A stretch of DNA of 64,000 nt from Distichodus sexfasciatus (GCA_032718565.1 JAVGVS010000001.1:1683896-1747895), one strand, 5' to 3'; counted from the first letter of the stretch, positions 1-15,332 are shown. Numbers and translations are program-made. Notes: generated from the sequence alone by a model not told the origin.

Positions 1-3000
1 GGATCCACTGCTATGCCAACTGGTGTGCCTGCACCAGTTGGTGTACCATTGTTGGTGATGAGTGTCTTTCTGTACTGCACTTCTCCCTTCAGTCTCAGGA
101 CCTAAACAAATATACATACAAATTAAGAGATCATAAGAGTAATACAACATTTTTTTTGTTTGTTTTAAAGCTTTTGTTTGATCAGGAAGCACTGAACATT
201 CAATCAAAAAGGACCTTGAACTGAAGCATTAAGCTTAGTACTCACTGACCAAAACAACCTCTGTCCTACCTATCCTTCACCGTTGCTTAGTGAAGATTCC
301 ACCTGACCTGATATTGTGTACTGAGTTATGTTGTACTGGCCAGAGTGTAAGGTTCAATACTTTAGCATCGTTTCAGTATTTTATGGTGTAATGTGTCAGT
401 ATAAGTGCTGGATAGAGAGTAGCCAACTTGGGCTGAATGTCAACAAGCTGAACCAAACATATACCTAAATAATTGTGGCTTATCTCACCTCTATGGCCTG
501 TGAGGATGGATTAGTGTAGTATAGGTTTTGTGTCATCCAGTCAAGAGCCAATCCTACTGGAGAGCCCAAAATGGCTGCCGGGGCAAATTCAGTTCTGTTC
601 GTGCCATCTGACTTGACCCTGTGAATCTCCCCCTGTATAGGAGAAAGAATCCACTCTTCAGATGCTGACAGGCAATACTTTCCCAATTTTAAACTAGATT
701 AAGAGAATGTCATGTATTTTTCATAATAATAAAATAACTTCTCTTTGATGCTTACAGGGTGTTCTACCCAGTAGATCATCTGCTCAGCATCATCAAAGTC
801 CACATCGTAACCATTCTGCAGCCCAGCAACTGGTACCATGGCATCATTGGTTTTGTCATCGGGGTTGAGGGAAATGCCATAAATAATGCTGTCCCTAACC
901 ACCACCAGGAAAGGATCATCCACTGTTTGAAAATAGTATAGTTACTATATTGGAAATGTGCAGATAGATTAGTTGACCTAAAATACAATGTACATTCTTG
1001 GTTAAAATGATAAATAGCATTAAAGCACTATGCAATCTCTGCAAGATTAATAAACAATGCAAAAGTTTTAGTGGAGCTTGTCCAGTAATAGGTTTCCTTG
1101 GAGAGCACGTACTGCTGTGTCATCAGAGATTAGGATCAGTGGGCACTCATTCATTCTCTGTCTGTGGTAATCATTCATCTCCTTGGGGAAAAAGTGCTTG
1201 ACATTGCTGGCAATAGCTGAAATCTGAGAGGACTTGGACATTTGCCCTAAAGAGGACCCAATGGACTTAAAAGTAAAAAAGCTCTCTTCTCTGTGTTCGA
1301 CCCTAACCATAAGCTGGGCTAAGATCTATTACAATAGTAAATATTTGCCCTTAGAAAGAAGGCGCTTTTAGAGCAAACTGAAAATGGGATGCTGATGACA
1401 AGATCTGCTTCTCATGAAATACATATCAAGTGTCACTGAAGACTGCTTCATTCAGTAGCAAGGAAAGAGATTAACTGGAGTGAAGCCAAAGTGAAAGACA
1501 CAGAAGCATTCACAACAACTAAAAATGTATAGGAAATGATATTCAACGGGTATTTCACCTTCTAAGTAGTCCTAAACAAGGACTTGTCTAAGTTTTAACC
1601 TAAGTGAACAAAAAGTAGGGTCCCAGTTGTACTAAAATGTGTGTTGAGAGGGTGGTATGGACTTTAGTGCTTTGTACCTCTAGCACAGGTTAGATGGTCA
1701 GCTGCCAGCGTCCACCCTGAAGGACAGGCACAGGAGTAAAACCTGGGGCCTTGTGATGAGAGCAAGCAAATATGGGTACACGGGCTCACTGCACATGGGT
1801 TGTCACCTGGGCAGAATGGAAAAACAAAGCAACTGTTAATTTGACAGATTAAAAGAATGGAATCAAGGCTATAATGACACAGTCTAAAGTTGATTCAGTT
1901 AAATTCATGTTCAAGTGTTCCTTAAAGAAAAAGGCCCGTTTAATAAACAACTCTACAGTAATACTCTATAACCCTCTTTTAAAAATTTATTCATTCATTA
2001 TCCAAACCGCTTAATCCCAACTGGGGTCGCAGGGGGAACGGCGCCTATCCCAAAGTCAAGGTCAAAGTCAAAGTAAACTTTGTCCTCTCTGTTATATACT
2101 GTACAGGTACACAAAGAGACGAGACGACGTGGCTCCAGTTTTAACAGTGCACAGAACAAAGAACAAGATACAAATAAGGCACACAGAATAAAAATATATA
2201 AATAGAATATAAAATATACACTTTTAAGCTAGAGTAGAATATAAATGTACATTTTTAAACTAGAAGAAGAAAGAGAGACTATTAGAATGTGGTACTCAGC
2301 CTACAATTATGGTTTTGGAGTTGTCTTTGACGCTAAAAAGTGCATGAATGAATGTGGTGAATGTGCATGAGGTCAGTAACAGTTTCAATATGAGACATTC
2401 TATACAGTCTATTAAATAAAACAACCAGTGCAATACTGTCAATTTGTTCAGATACAGTCAGTTAGAAAAAAGCTATCAGTGATATGTACAGCAATGTTCA
2501 ATAGTGCAAATATGTAGCAACAGGGCAAAATTTGTGTAAATATTGTAGTAGAAGTCAAGAGAAGAGGATTACAGTCTCAAACGGCTGGAATTAAATGTGT
2601 GCCAGATCAGCAGCAGTTTGAAGGGACAATACTGTACCGTCTGTAAACATAAACATTATTCATAAACTCGGGAACTTATGGGCGCAATGCGGGCAACAAC
2701 CCTGGGCAGGCACCAACACACCGCAGGGTACATTCACTTACACAGTCACACTCACTTTGACAGCCTACGGGCCAATTTAGAGTCGCCAATTAACCTATAG
2801 TGCAGCGTTTCCCAGTCCTCGCGCCCCACCACTCTGCACATTTTCCGTATTTCCTGCACTGTCGCGCGCTGGTCCTACATTGCTAATTAGCTGATTAGTA
2901 GCATCAGCTGTGCTGTTGGTCGGGAAAGTCGAATCTGTGCAGAGCGGTGGGGCGCGAGGACCGGGATTGGGAAACGCTGCTATAGTGCACACTTTTGGAC

Positions 3001-5627
3001 CGTGGGAGGGAACCGGAGCACGCAGAGGAAACCCACACGAATACGTGAGAGAGCATGCAAACTCCACACAGAAAGGCCCCATGGCCGACCCGGAGCTCGA
3101 ACCCAGAATCTTCTCGCTATGAGGCAGCAGCGCTACAAAGTCTTTTTCTGGGATTTTCCACAAATCTGTTGCTTATTTTGCATCTGCTAAATGCCATTTA
3201 CGAGATTTAGCATACCCTCTTATCCAAAAGGTCTTAAATTCCCTATTTTCAGTTTGGGGTTAATAGGTTTGCTTAGAGGCCCAAAGGTAGTGCTGGATGA
3301 ACCTATGACCTCTTAGTCCATAGGTGAGAATTCTACCACCAGGCCATCATCACCTCATGCTTTCTTTCATTGTTTGAATTTATATAAAACAATGAACACA
3401 AGTGATACTTTAAAATCAAGACATGCTTAAAAATTAATCATATAACATTTTTAAAAAGCACAGGTATGCTGGCAAAAAACTGAGCTGTAGGACATGATTC
3501 ATACCTGCCGGTTGTCTGGCTGGGTGCATAGCCACCAGACCCATGGGCTGGGGCAAGTTATACAGCATCACTGTCTGGTTCTCTCCGTGCCACTTGTTGG
3601 CCCGGATCACCCGGTTGACGTATCTGTCGGTCCAATACACAAAATCCTCAAAAATGGTAATTGCGTGGGGGTGTTGCAGTACCTTTTCATTGAAAGACAA
3701 GAGGCAAATTTTACACATGGGTTAGAGGCAGATTTAGTTCTACATGACTATATAATTCAAAAGAATGTCTCACCAGGTCACTGGCCAGAACTTGTTTGCG
3801 GTTGTTTCCGTCATAGTCACAGTAGTCAATAAAGTCCAAGTACGCATCAGCAAAGTAGAGCAGGTTGTTGGGATAGTCTATGGTTAGGCCATTGGGCCAG
3901 TAGAGTTTGTTGCTGACAATGGTGATCCTCTGTTTGCCGTCCATGCTGGCTTTCTCAATGCGAGGGTTTCGTCCCCAGTCCGTCCAAAACATAAGATGCA
4001 TACTAAAATCCACAGAAAACTGAGAATAAATTTTCTCTTTAGATAAGGCAGTACAGAACTGATCAATGGGTGTTTGCATCAGTTAACTTACTTATTCCTG
4101 GGGTCTAGTACAAGACCTCTGGGGTTGGTGACATTCTCACTGATAAGCACTGTTCTGTGGGAGCCATCCAGTTTGGATACCTCTATGGTCTCAAGGACAT
4201 AGTCAGTCCAATACAAATTTCTACCCACCCAGTCAACTGCAATGCTCTCTGTGACTGTCACACCACTGTCAAAGATCTGTCAAGAGATAAGAGATAATAT
4301 CTACAATATAAAAATGTATCACTAGTGGTTCCTTTACCTTCTAAACTGACTGTGTTCCTTACTGCTACTTGTTATGAATTGTTGTGGATTAAGACTATCT
4401 GCAAGTTATGTATTCAGTATAGAGATGTTGATGTGTACTCCAACAGGGTTTGGAAAGGTATTACTTACAATGGCAGTAACTTAGCTTACTTTTGATTGAA
4501 GACTGGGACTACATCATTAATTTGGTTACACTCATATTTTAAAGCCTGCTGAAACAGCAGTTTATAAAATAAGTAGGACTGTAAATGTGTCATTACCACG
4601 GTCCTGTCGGTGCCATTCTTATGTGCACACCATATTTTGTCTTGAGTAGTATCAGACCAGTAAACACGATCTGTCACAGAGTCAAAATCAACTGCCACAA
4701 TGTTCCGGCCATCTCGAATGAGAGAGCGCACTACATTTGGCTGTGATATGATGTCATCGGTTATGATCTGATTACGACTGGCCACCAGCAGAATGGCTTC
4801 GCGAGACCCTGTCAAATCGAGAAAGGAACATGTTGGTGATAGAACAAATTACAAATCTACATTTTCAGCACATTCTTGCTATCAGTCAGTGGCATGAACT
4901 ACAAAAGATAGTGAATTCTTCTAGACAGCCTCAAAGAAGCACAAAAAGAAGCCCTGTGGTAAGAAAAAGATTAGCAAAAAGAAGGGTATATCGAATGACA
5001 GCATTTTTCAGCAGGTTATCTCTATGGTGGATGGGTTCATGTCAGAAGCGCAGCTCATAAACAATCCTTTGTGTGGTGATTAAGACCTAATTACCCCATG
5101 CAAAGGTTTGTGACTGACATATATGTTATTTGTCTTATCTGTAGTAATCTGATCGGAGGGCAGCAGAGGCAGCAGCAGACAGCCGCTTCTGTCTGATCCA
5201 GCATGGCCTTGCTACACCAAAACCTGTCCTACCATCAACCACAAATTATACAGATATGTGTGTATCTGATTTCTGATATCAGTGAGCGCTGTATATCACG
5301 AAATGGAGAAAGCAAAGAATGGGAAAAGCATCTTGTTGTTCAGGTGTACAGTTCTCTTTCTCACACAGACACACATACCTGAGGCCTTGCAGGTGCGCCC
5401 ATCCACTTCAAGTGTGTATCCGTTCTGGCAATGGCAACGGAAAGAGCCTCGCTCATTAAAGCAATGTTGGCTGCACAAGCCTGGAGGATCACACTCATTT
5501 ATGTCCTCACACGTCTTTGAATCATTGCTCAGCTGAAAGCCAACTGGACAAGTGCACTGAGCCCCAAATGGACCCTGAATACAACCATGGGTACAGCCTG
5601 CATTGTTGTCTGAGCATGATTCTTGGT
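1..5627 (-). CDS. lrp2: lrp2 exons 26-34: EGF pair, propeller 3, EGF, start of propeller 4
   Basis: Exon 5379-5627 encodes two EGF modules, the second calcium-binding (DINECDPPGLCSQHC). Exons 4597-4808, 4092-4276, 3774-4002 and 3505-3682 form propeller 3 (RVYWSDTTQDKIW, NLYWTDYVLETIE, LMFWTDWGRNPRIE, FVYWTDRYVNRVI). Exon 1678-1806 is an EGF module. Exons 756-922, 489-632 and 1-101 begin the next propeller (MIYWVEHP, NLYYTNPSSQAIE). The last exon runs off the window at position 1. Confidence 0.9.
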
Positions 5628-8600
5628 CTAAAGAAGGGCAAATAAATAGTGATTCTTAGAAGTTCTTCAAAACAGTGTTTCCAGTTGTTCTTTACTTATC
5701 ATTGCAAGTTGTTAAATTGACATTATTCTAATACCTATTAAGTTCTATGCCGTGCAAAACAAACCGCAAAAAACTCTATCTTCTACAGTGTTAAACACTA
5801 ATAATTGGTGCCTGTTTACAGGCTACATACTACAAAAGATTTCAGTCTCAGCAACACAGTTTTGTATGGTTAGGGAGCACAACGCGGTAAACATTAGGTG
5901 GATCAACACTACATGCAGACGATTGTGGATTATTAAGGATTTGGCCTACCTGGTAAAGGCTCATCTGAGAGCAGTGAGGGAAGCATGGAAAAGGGAAATC
6001 ACAGATCACTTTAACATTAATTACTAGATCAGAGTAAAACATGCATGATTTGAAACATAAGATTTCTCATATCAAAGGCTTAATTTAAAACCATAAAATG
6101 TGAAATATAGGTAGGAATCACAGATCTTATCCAAAATTGAAAAATATGAATTTAACCACTTATTATTAGATCAAATAACCAGACATTAAATATTACTTCC
6201 AGCACAGGTATATCTAAAGACAATAAAAGGAGTCAAGAAAATATATCTATTTATCAGTGAACAGTAATTGTTTTATAGACTTGAAATACTTTGTGGAAAT
6301 GCTGGTTACAGCTAGTGTTTGTTGTTAAGTGCATTACTTGACACTGCAACCAGTTTCTCCACCAAGCTGGTTTTGGTAGGCATGTGTGGTCTTCAACAGA
6401 GTCCAAAGATCAAAAAACAGTCACTTACTACAAAGTGGGGACTCATCTGCTCCATTTGGACAGTCGGGTGTGTTATCACACACTTTGCTGTTGTTGACAC
6501 ATACACTGTGGCCTGGACACTGCCACTGCCAGCTGGGACAGCGAAACGGTGGGGTTGGACAGTCACGTTCATCGCTTCCATCTCGGCAGTCATTGTCTCC
6601 ATCGCACAGCCAGCTACGGAACACGCAGTTGCCGTTATCGCACCGGAAGAGTGACGTAGGACAGGTGCGGGGAGGGCACGCGTGGTGCTCATCCGAACCG
6701 TCCTCACAGTCTGGATGGCCGTCACACTCCCAAGCAGCAGGCACACAGCTGCCATCAGACTGACACTGGAACTCACTCTCGTGGTGGCACATGCCCGGAG
6801 GCCTGGTTGCTACAAGTGCAAAGGTACTATCATTACAGAGAAATGTAACCTAATAGCTAGAATTATGCAGCAGTGTCATATTAATTTGTATCATTCATAG
6901 AAAATAAAAAACCCTTCATTTCATTTCATTAATTTGAACAGTGGAGGAATAATGTTTTTGAGCCACATAAAAAGCAACATTAAACTTACGACAACCAGAT
7001 TCATCTGAGCGATCATTGCAGTCAGAAACTCCATCACAGCGGTAAAAGGAGTTGATACACTGGTGTCCATTAGCACATTTGAACTCATAAACTGTGCAGT
7101 TGTACACTACAGCACAGCAATAAAGAAGAACGAAACAACTCACATTAACAAACCGTCATGGTAATTGAAATTTGTAATTAATATGCTTCATGTAAATCCT
7201 TTCTATCATGAAACACATTTACAAAGTTAATAGCAACAATGCAGGTCTTACCACAGTCCTGCTCATCAGCCCCATCTACACAGTCTCTGTCACCATCACA
7301 CACGTAAGCTGGATCAATACAGCGGTGGTCAGGACACTGGAACTGTCCTGGGTGGCATGTCCCAGTAGAATCTACCAACCAAAAACAAGATGATTCGACA
7401 GGACAAATGGCACAAAAAAGCAGAACTTGATCTTTGCACCACTTCACAGAAGCTTCTTACCACAGTTGGTTTCATCAGACCCATCACCACAGTCATTGTC
7501 AGTGTCACAGAGCCAGGTCCGTGGGATGCAGCGGTGGTTGGCACAGCTGAACTGGTCAGCATGACATGTTCCAGGAGTCTGAGTAGGACATTCTCTCTCA
7601 TCACTGCCATCAAAGCAGTCATTTTGACCGTCACAGCGCCAACTCCTGGGTATGCAGCGATGATTTGCACAAGTGAAGGCAGTAGACGAGCAGGTGTTAT
7701 CTGAATGGGAGAGTAAGTGGCCATGATGTCATTTTATTTTCCCAGGAAATAACAAAATTTTCATAATTAAAACTTTTTTCTTTTTATACTTAATCAAACA
7801 TGAATTTGAATATGAAATGCATTACTATTCGCTCCACAGTTGTCCTCGTCACTATTGTCATGGCAGTCATCAACGCCATCGCACCGGTAACTCTGAGGGA
7901 CACACTTCCCATTGGAGCAGGAGAATGAGTTGGAGCCACACTGCAGCGTCGGAGGCTCATTGGATGGATCCTCAAGGCAAGTCTGCTGATTGGGTGCCAG
8001 CTTCATTCCATAAGGGCAGCCACACACACGTGAGGAGTAAGGAGCAGGGAAACAGAAGTGGCTGCAGTCTCCATTAGGGTTTGATGGTCTGTTGCAGTAG
8101 TTAGATCCTAGTGAGATGCGAACAATAAAATCATAGAATGTTGAATCATTAATGGTGCAATCCTAATTCACTCAAAAAAACTAAACAAAAGGCATGCAGT
8201 TAAAATTCATATATTGTGTATTTACATATGCATAACATTCACATATGCATAGCGTATATGATATACATTTGATTTTAAGACGGTTGTATTTACTCACAAG
8301 CAGACAAGTTGTACGTGTCACATTTCTGTAATTCCATATCTATAATGTGTTTCTAACAAGTAATTGTGTGAAGTGGTTGTTAAGTATATACTGAGCCTCT
8401 TCATTGATATAAACAAGTTTTATTACCTAGGCTCAAAGAGAAAAAGTATTCTAAAAAAGAAATCTGAAGTAAACTTCTGAAGTTAAGCTGCATTAATCTA
8501 ACCGCACTATACTGAGAATTGTTCTCTGAAAAGGACATAAAGGGAAAGAGAAAGAAGGGTAAATGGGTAAATGAATGAATGAAGGCCTCACCAGTTTGTA

Positions 8601-11600
8601 AGTCTGTGTTGAAAGATTTGACATGCATAATATGACTGATCCCTCGTCGGATAATCACCATCTCTCCACCGTCCGTCTTTCGCACACGGACAATTGCTCC
8701 TATGCGCCAGTCAGTAAAGTATGCATAACCTGCAGCAGACAAGCACATTATTCACTGAATACCAGTAAGTGTCCTTAAATTCTTTACCTCCTTCCAGTTC
8801 AGGCTCAAAACAGTGTTTACCTCCATAACAGTCTAACAGGACAAACATTTAAGACAATACTAACAAGTGACAAAACATGTGCTACATGTAAAAGCATCCA
8901 TTACATCTTTTAGTATAAATATAAAAATTAAATCCCACCTCCAAAAACAGTGAGACCAAATGGATGAGATATCTGTGTGATCCGATCCAAGGACAATCTG
9001 TTTTGCCCATCAAAATTACTGTGCTCAATCTTATGAAAGAAGGCATCAACCCAATACAAACGCATGGAACTGGGGAGAACAGACAGGAACAAAGACGATA
9101 AAGTTCAGATAACCAGGATTATGACAGATCATGTTTCTAAGAAGATTAGCTAGCTTTTAGATTAGAAAACAATACATTTTCAACAGGGCACACAGTGAAA
9201 ATTAAAGGCTTTGAGCAAGACTGGAGAAGTATTGAATGAATAGGGTTAAGGATTTAGGAACATAGCAATAGACTTGTCTTCTCTTTGAGGTGTTACTGGT
9301 GCATTTCTATGCTTCATATGAGTTAAGGTATACTTAACTGACCTCCAATCAATGGCAAGACCATTAGGCCAGCCCAGAGTAGTGTTCACAATTGATTGTG
9401 CATGTGACCCATCACACCAGGCTCGCATAATCTTCGCTGGACGATACCAGTCCGTCCAGAAGATGAAACTGTCGTAAACACACATATACCCATAAACATT
9501 AACACAGACTTAAGACCTTTGCTGTTCTTCATCAGTTCACTCTGTCCTAACCGCATACTCTCTGTGTGGATACTATTTCGAAAGTGTCTGCTAGAATTTT
9601 ATTCATAAACTAAGAGGAATCAAGATTTGATTCAAGAACAGGCTTTTCTGTCATAAGTCTAGTTCTTAGTAGGCACTGTTGGAATATTTAGTGTAGTTGT
9701 TGTTTTCAGTACCATCTTAATACATGATGTTAATCATGAAATGTAATCATGTGTGCAACCCTGAGTACCTTTTGTGTAGACAATGTATAAGCATATTACT
9801 TTTGATAAAGACACACTGAACATATTCACACTGAACACCGTTAAGCTAGAAAATATTTGTGTGGGTCAATAACACACACACATTCATACAGCATCTTTTG
9901 ACACAATGGTGCCTTGAGTTTAGGAGTCTAAGAAAAGGAATCATTAAGACACCTGCACCAATAACACACGCATATGACATTGTTTTGACAATAGGGAGTC
10001 AGACATTGGTAATTCTTACAATAAGCACAGTGAGCATTGCTTAAACAAGATAATGCAAGAGTCTGGGTGTCTCAGGAATAAAACCACTGGGAGGTGTTTG
10101 TGAAGTATAACAATGGGAAACTGGAAAACTGGTTTGCCCAGCAACTGTGGAAAACTGAGAAACTAGGAGGTGTTTGAGATAAGAAATGTGTATATGTTTG
10201 GGACACTAAACCAGTACCAGGGTGGATCCATGAGGCTGGCAGGGCATTGTTGGTTTGGATTGCAATAAACACTCTGCCCACTATAATTTCCTTCTGTACA
10301 AGTTTTTATTTGCCTAACTTTAAGAATTCCTCCACTACAGCACTACAATACCAGCCTTCATGCAGCACTAATCTAGCCTCTTGGGTCTAGAGGCCTTACG
10401 ACTTTGAAGCCACTGAAAATGTCCCACTAGCAGCACATAAAGAGTTCCTTTATCTTCTCTGAGTTCTAAGTAGGTACAATCTATGAATGGGTGGGCACCT
10501 CCTGCATTATGGAAGGTGTGCCTGGATACAAGTGCCCAAATTGCTAATGCTTTTCCATAGTCTTAGAGAAACAGAAATCTGGGGTGAAAGTGAAGCCATC
10601 TGAGTCTTGTTTCTGGCTTGGGTCTGCTTGCTGAATTGTGCTTTCAGTTGACATCTGAACACAGTCTTGATTTCTCACCCAAGATCAAAGTTCTGAATTA
10701 CAACTGACATCTTACCAAAAGACATCAATATTAAACTGTATGCAAAAATAAAAAATAAAGCATTTATTAACCAAAATCTGAGTAATTCCACCATGTCCAC
10801 ATCCAGTAGTCAGATAAGCCCATCATAACTCTTTTTAACTCACCCTACCATCGGATGCACTACTATAGATCTGGGGTTGTTCAAGTTGCGTACAATAGCC
10901 CTTCTGGATTTATCTGCTACTTTCATGACGGATATACTCCTATAGCGTGGATCTGTCCAGTACAAGTTCTTCGATATCCAGTCATAGGCCAGATCTTCCA
11001 CACCTTCTACTCGATTTGCTGCAAGTACCTCCCTCTCTGTTTGAGATAAAAGAAAAATCAATGGTAATGAATTGGCATTAATCACCCAAAACTTTCATGT
11101 AGCTAAAAATAAATGACAAGTGGGTCAAATAGAGCTATGATTTCTTGCTAGCTGAATTAGCATGTTAGACATGGCATACCTTTAAGGCAAATGATTGCTT
11201 AAATAAAAAGTAATCATGTAGAGCTAATAAAATAAGTTAAAAGACTTCTTCCTTACATCTATGATGTATAAATCAGTTTTTTTCATAGGTGTGTAACAAT
11301 TTTTTGGTGTCAATCTCCCCTCCCCCCACAATGCATCACACTTCACTGGACGCCTTTAAACTCTGCAGTAACTCTACAGAATCACATGCTGCAGCTCTGT
11401 TCACACAGCCAATATAATAGTAGACAAAAAAGTTTATATTGTTAAATATATATCAAAATCATATTTGGAATTAGAAGAGTGTAGCATTTCAACTGTTGAA
11501 TAAGATTAAAAAAAACATTATTCTTATTCTTATTCTTATTATTATGGTTGAAATAACACTAAAAACAATTTGACATGAAACTACTCGACTTGAGCTGTCT

Positions 11601-14600
11601 TACCAGTCCCATCCACTTTCTGCTTGTAAATGATGTCTTTGGCTGTGTCTGAGAAAAAGATTGAATTGTCCTCTGCACTGAAGTCCACTCCAACAAAGTA
11701 TGATGGAGTGCCAGTTACAGGAAGAATGACGTCCTCTTGTGTAGAGAGATTAAAGGGAATCCCTCTTACTGCCAGCTGACTGGAGAACAGCAAGAACTGC
11801 CTCACGGCTGAAAGGAAAGGCAACACATTCAAAAGGCACAATGAAAATATCACCAGACTTTCCTTAAGCCCTTTTTTCAATCTTAAAACCTCTGCCCAAC
11901 ACGACGAAATGACATTGGAGCAAATTATTTCTAAATATGAAAATCATTAAACAACAATGATATTTCCTCTTTTCAGGAAAACAATACATACATTGAAAGG
12001 ACAATGGGAAGCGGTGCATAGCAGTCAGTAATGCATAACCTTACCAACACATCTTTTGCCATCAGCATGCAGGTCGTAACCCATGCGGCAGCGGCAACGG
12101 TATCCCAGACCACCGTTATCAGTCCTGTGACTCAAAACACAGATCTGCTCACACCCTCCACGGTCAGTCCCACATGGGTTACTTACTGTCAGCAACACAC
12201 ATGGACACAAATCAAACATCACCCAAAAAATGAAAAGCCTTTGGTTCACTCTGTCATTCACTCAAATACACAATGACAGCCGGCAAGTGTTATCAGTACT
12301 CTAAAGGCTATGAAAGAACAACACTAAAGCAACCATTTGGACAACAATAGTTTAATATATTACATTTAATAATTTAATGTTATACTTTAAATAAGGTACT
12401 AATTCTTACCATATGGCTGTTTGAAGCCATGAACCACAGCTACACCATATGGAGTCTGAGCAGTTGAAAAAAGAACTCGTGGGGTGCTGTCACTGAACTT
12501 ATTGGCCTTCATGACGGCCATCTTGGTCCAGTCAGTGTAATATACAGAGTGTTCAAACAAACTGATGCCAAAGGGGTGAGGGATCACAGAGCCACCATGT
12601 ACCACTGTTTTCCTTCAGTGAAATCAGACAATATGTTAAGTACTCTTAACTCAGGGAAAGAATCAAAAGCTAACAAGTTTAAGTTATTTAACTGGGTTTA
12701 TAAAGACCTACTGGAAGATTAGGAATGATGCAAACATGTGATGATGTTATTTATTGGTATGTGATATTTGTTGTTATGCTATTGCAAGTTGCAAGTGAGC
12801 TACATCTGAAGTTCATACCTGTGTAGGCCATCGTAAGTAGTTGTTTCTATGTAGTCATAGCGACTGTCCACCCAATACACCCTCTTAGCCTCAATATCAA
12901 GTGTGATCCCAGCAGGCCAGCCCAGTTTGGACCTGATAATCCCATAGCGATTGGTGCCATCCATGTAAGACCTCTCCAGCCCAGGCTCCCCATTTAGAGA
13001 GTCCCAATCAGAGAAGAAAAGATACCTAAATCAAAATATAATGAACATATTGTAGCTTTATTAATGTCCTGGAAATGAAGAAAATATCTAATCCTAAACA
13101 ATTGAACTACTTTACAGTGAATCATGAACCTTTTCTGGACCCTGGACATGAGCAGTGGACATTGGATCTAGATCTTCCTCAAGAAATCTAATTATGGGAC
13201 ACGGTCCAAGTCACATGGCACAAGCTATACTTCAGCTTTAATTTCAAAGGAGTCAGTTTACGTATAATCTCTAAAGAAAAAATGTAATGCATTTGAAATG
13301 CACACCCTAAACACTTTCATTAAAAGCAATGTATATGTCTGCATTAATTGTCACTTCCTAATATGGCAGGATCCATTTGGCAATGATTCCATATTGGGTT
13401 TCAGTGAATCTCCGTTTTGTTAATCCATTACTGTAGTATAGTATATATCAAAAACAATTTAATTACTTTTTCTTCTTAAGGAACACAGAGAATGACAGAA
13501 GATGTGCCAGGGGAAGATACCCTTATAAGATGAGATGTTCATGTGTGTTTAATGGCTAAGGATCCTATTTTGGGGACACTACAGTAATAAAACAAACAGT
13601 AATCATTACTCGAGGTTGGGGTACAAGCTCTTCTTCATGTCTATTAAAAATGTGCATTGTATGTAAATGCAAGCCAGCAACTATTGTGGGAAACAGAAAC
13701 CTGCTCGACACAGATTTGGTATTTCTTGTTAATAAGTTGAATAAGTGCTATGGGACAAGGATTGTGAGATTTGGTAAAACTCAACTCTCTACTATAGAGA
13801 GAGAAGCTTACATGCAAGAGCTGAACACAGGTTATTTCTTAGTTACTCACCCTACAGTAGGGTCAAGGGCCAGTCCTCGTGGGTTTCCCAGGTTCTCTGC
13901 GATGAGTGTGACACGATTGTTTCCATCCAAGTCCACCATGTCAATTCTGTTGACACTGGCCTCCACTACATAAATTTTGTTGTTTATCCAGTCCACAGCC
14001 AGGTTCTCAGGGTAGTCAACGGACACATTTAGGATCACCTGTAAATGTGACCCATCCATATCCACCGAAAACACCTATCCAGCAATAATAATGGTTCCTT
14101 GTTAAATGTAGAATATCTATTTGATATCTGTGTACAGTAGATTTTTATAGGTGGAAATTTAGAACAAAATGTGAGACACTGATAAGACAAACATGCTATC
14201 AACTTATTTAATAACCATGTATAGTACTACTTGGTTTCCAGTTACATATGTATCATCCAGCTAGCTTATCTGTGCAGGAGCATTTAAGTGCCTCCACAAG
14301 GGTAGTACTGTGAAACCGCTGCCCTACTGATTTCAAGATGGCACCAGTTTCTCAGGGTGGACCACTTGGCAATATAACAGAAGCAAAGGCACCACTGCTC
14401 TTTGCAGGCCTTGCTCTTTGTAAACCAAACCCAGACATCCAAGAGAGTAGGATTCTAGGCTGACCTGTTTAACGGAAACATAAGCTTTGGAAGAAGTCTG
14501 CTGCGTTTGGCTCAGCCACAGACCCCCCGCTTGGAGCCTGCCGACATTCCAAAGAGTTGGGGTACTAATCATAGATCCCCAGTACTCGTCTGTCCCTGCC

Positions 14601-15332
14601 TTTCAGCTCAAGGGTCGAGGTTAAAACCAGAGAGCAGCCAAGAGCTCAGACAAAGCTCTTTGAGTCAGCCAAGGAATGCATAAAAAAGGCTGGATGCAGA
14701 GAAAACAAATACTGCATGGTCACTTTGCACGCTCTCGGGTTACATAAAATTGCACAGAAATATGTGAGCATTTTCCAACATATCAGAAACTTGGTGGAGA
14801 TTAGGGAAATGCGGACTCAGTTGCAGATCAGATCCAGCCAGTGTGACTGGAGCCATACAGGAGCCAAACAGCACCCCCATCATTACAGTATTAGTGGTAT
14901 CTACACACATCAGTCAAAGAATTCCCCTTTTTGCTGTTGGGTGGCCAGCTTCCTTAACAGTTTGACCATATCAGTAAACATGAGGCTCACTGAGCCTGAT
15001 GAGAGGCTGGTACTGTCACACTTTATTCTAAAACTACTTTGTTTCAGTAGCCTCAGGAGAAGTTGGGGAAAGGAGAAATCACACTAGTACATGTTCTGGT
15101 AGTCTGGTCCAGTAAGGGAGTTCCAGCCAACTGCAAAAGAACTTAGCCTTTTAACGTGAGCACTGAATATACAAAATGCAATTGATTATATTAATGCAAA
15201 CTAATTTCCGATCAGCTGCCTTTCAGTTGATCATTCTTTAAACAGATGTAAGTGAGATGCACAGTTGCCAACAACATTGGCACTGTTCATAGTAAGAGAA
15301 GCATAAGCAAACACAGATTTACCACAAAAGGT

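Larger units (their letters stand above)
1985..3130. repeat. dispersed fish repeat, split by two insertions, in an lrp2 intron
   Basis: The outer element starts with tandem TCATT units and AACCGCTTAATCCCAACTGG (1992-2045) and resumes at about 2686-2802 and 2988-3125 with GGACCGTGGGAGGGAACCGG and GCAAACTCCACACAGAAAGG. These are landmarks of a very common interspersed repeat in fish genomes whose family name I cannot confirm. It is interrupted by about 640 bp of different sequence (about 2050-2685) and by a hAT-type MITE. Spurious open frames in this region (2795-3190) come from the repeat. Confidence 0.75.

Noticed and set aside
2795..3190. Open frames of 60-120 codons
   Set aside because: They fall in the dispersed repeat and MITE and run on both strands because of GC-rich repeat sequence.
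4830..5060. Basic open frame in an lrp2 intron
   Set aside because: Low-complexity basic residues, no splice context and no recognisable family.
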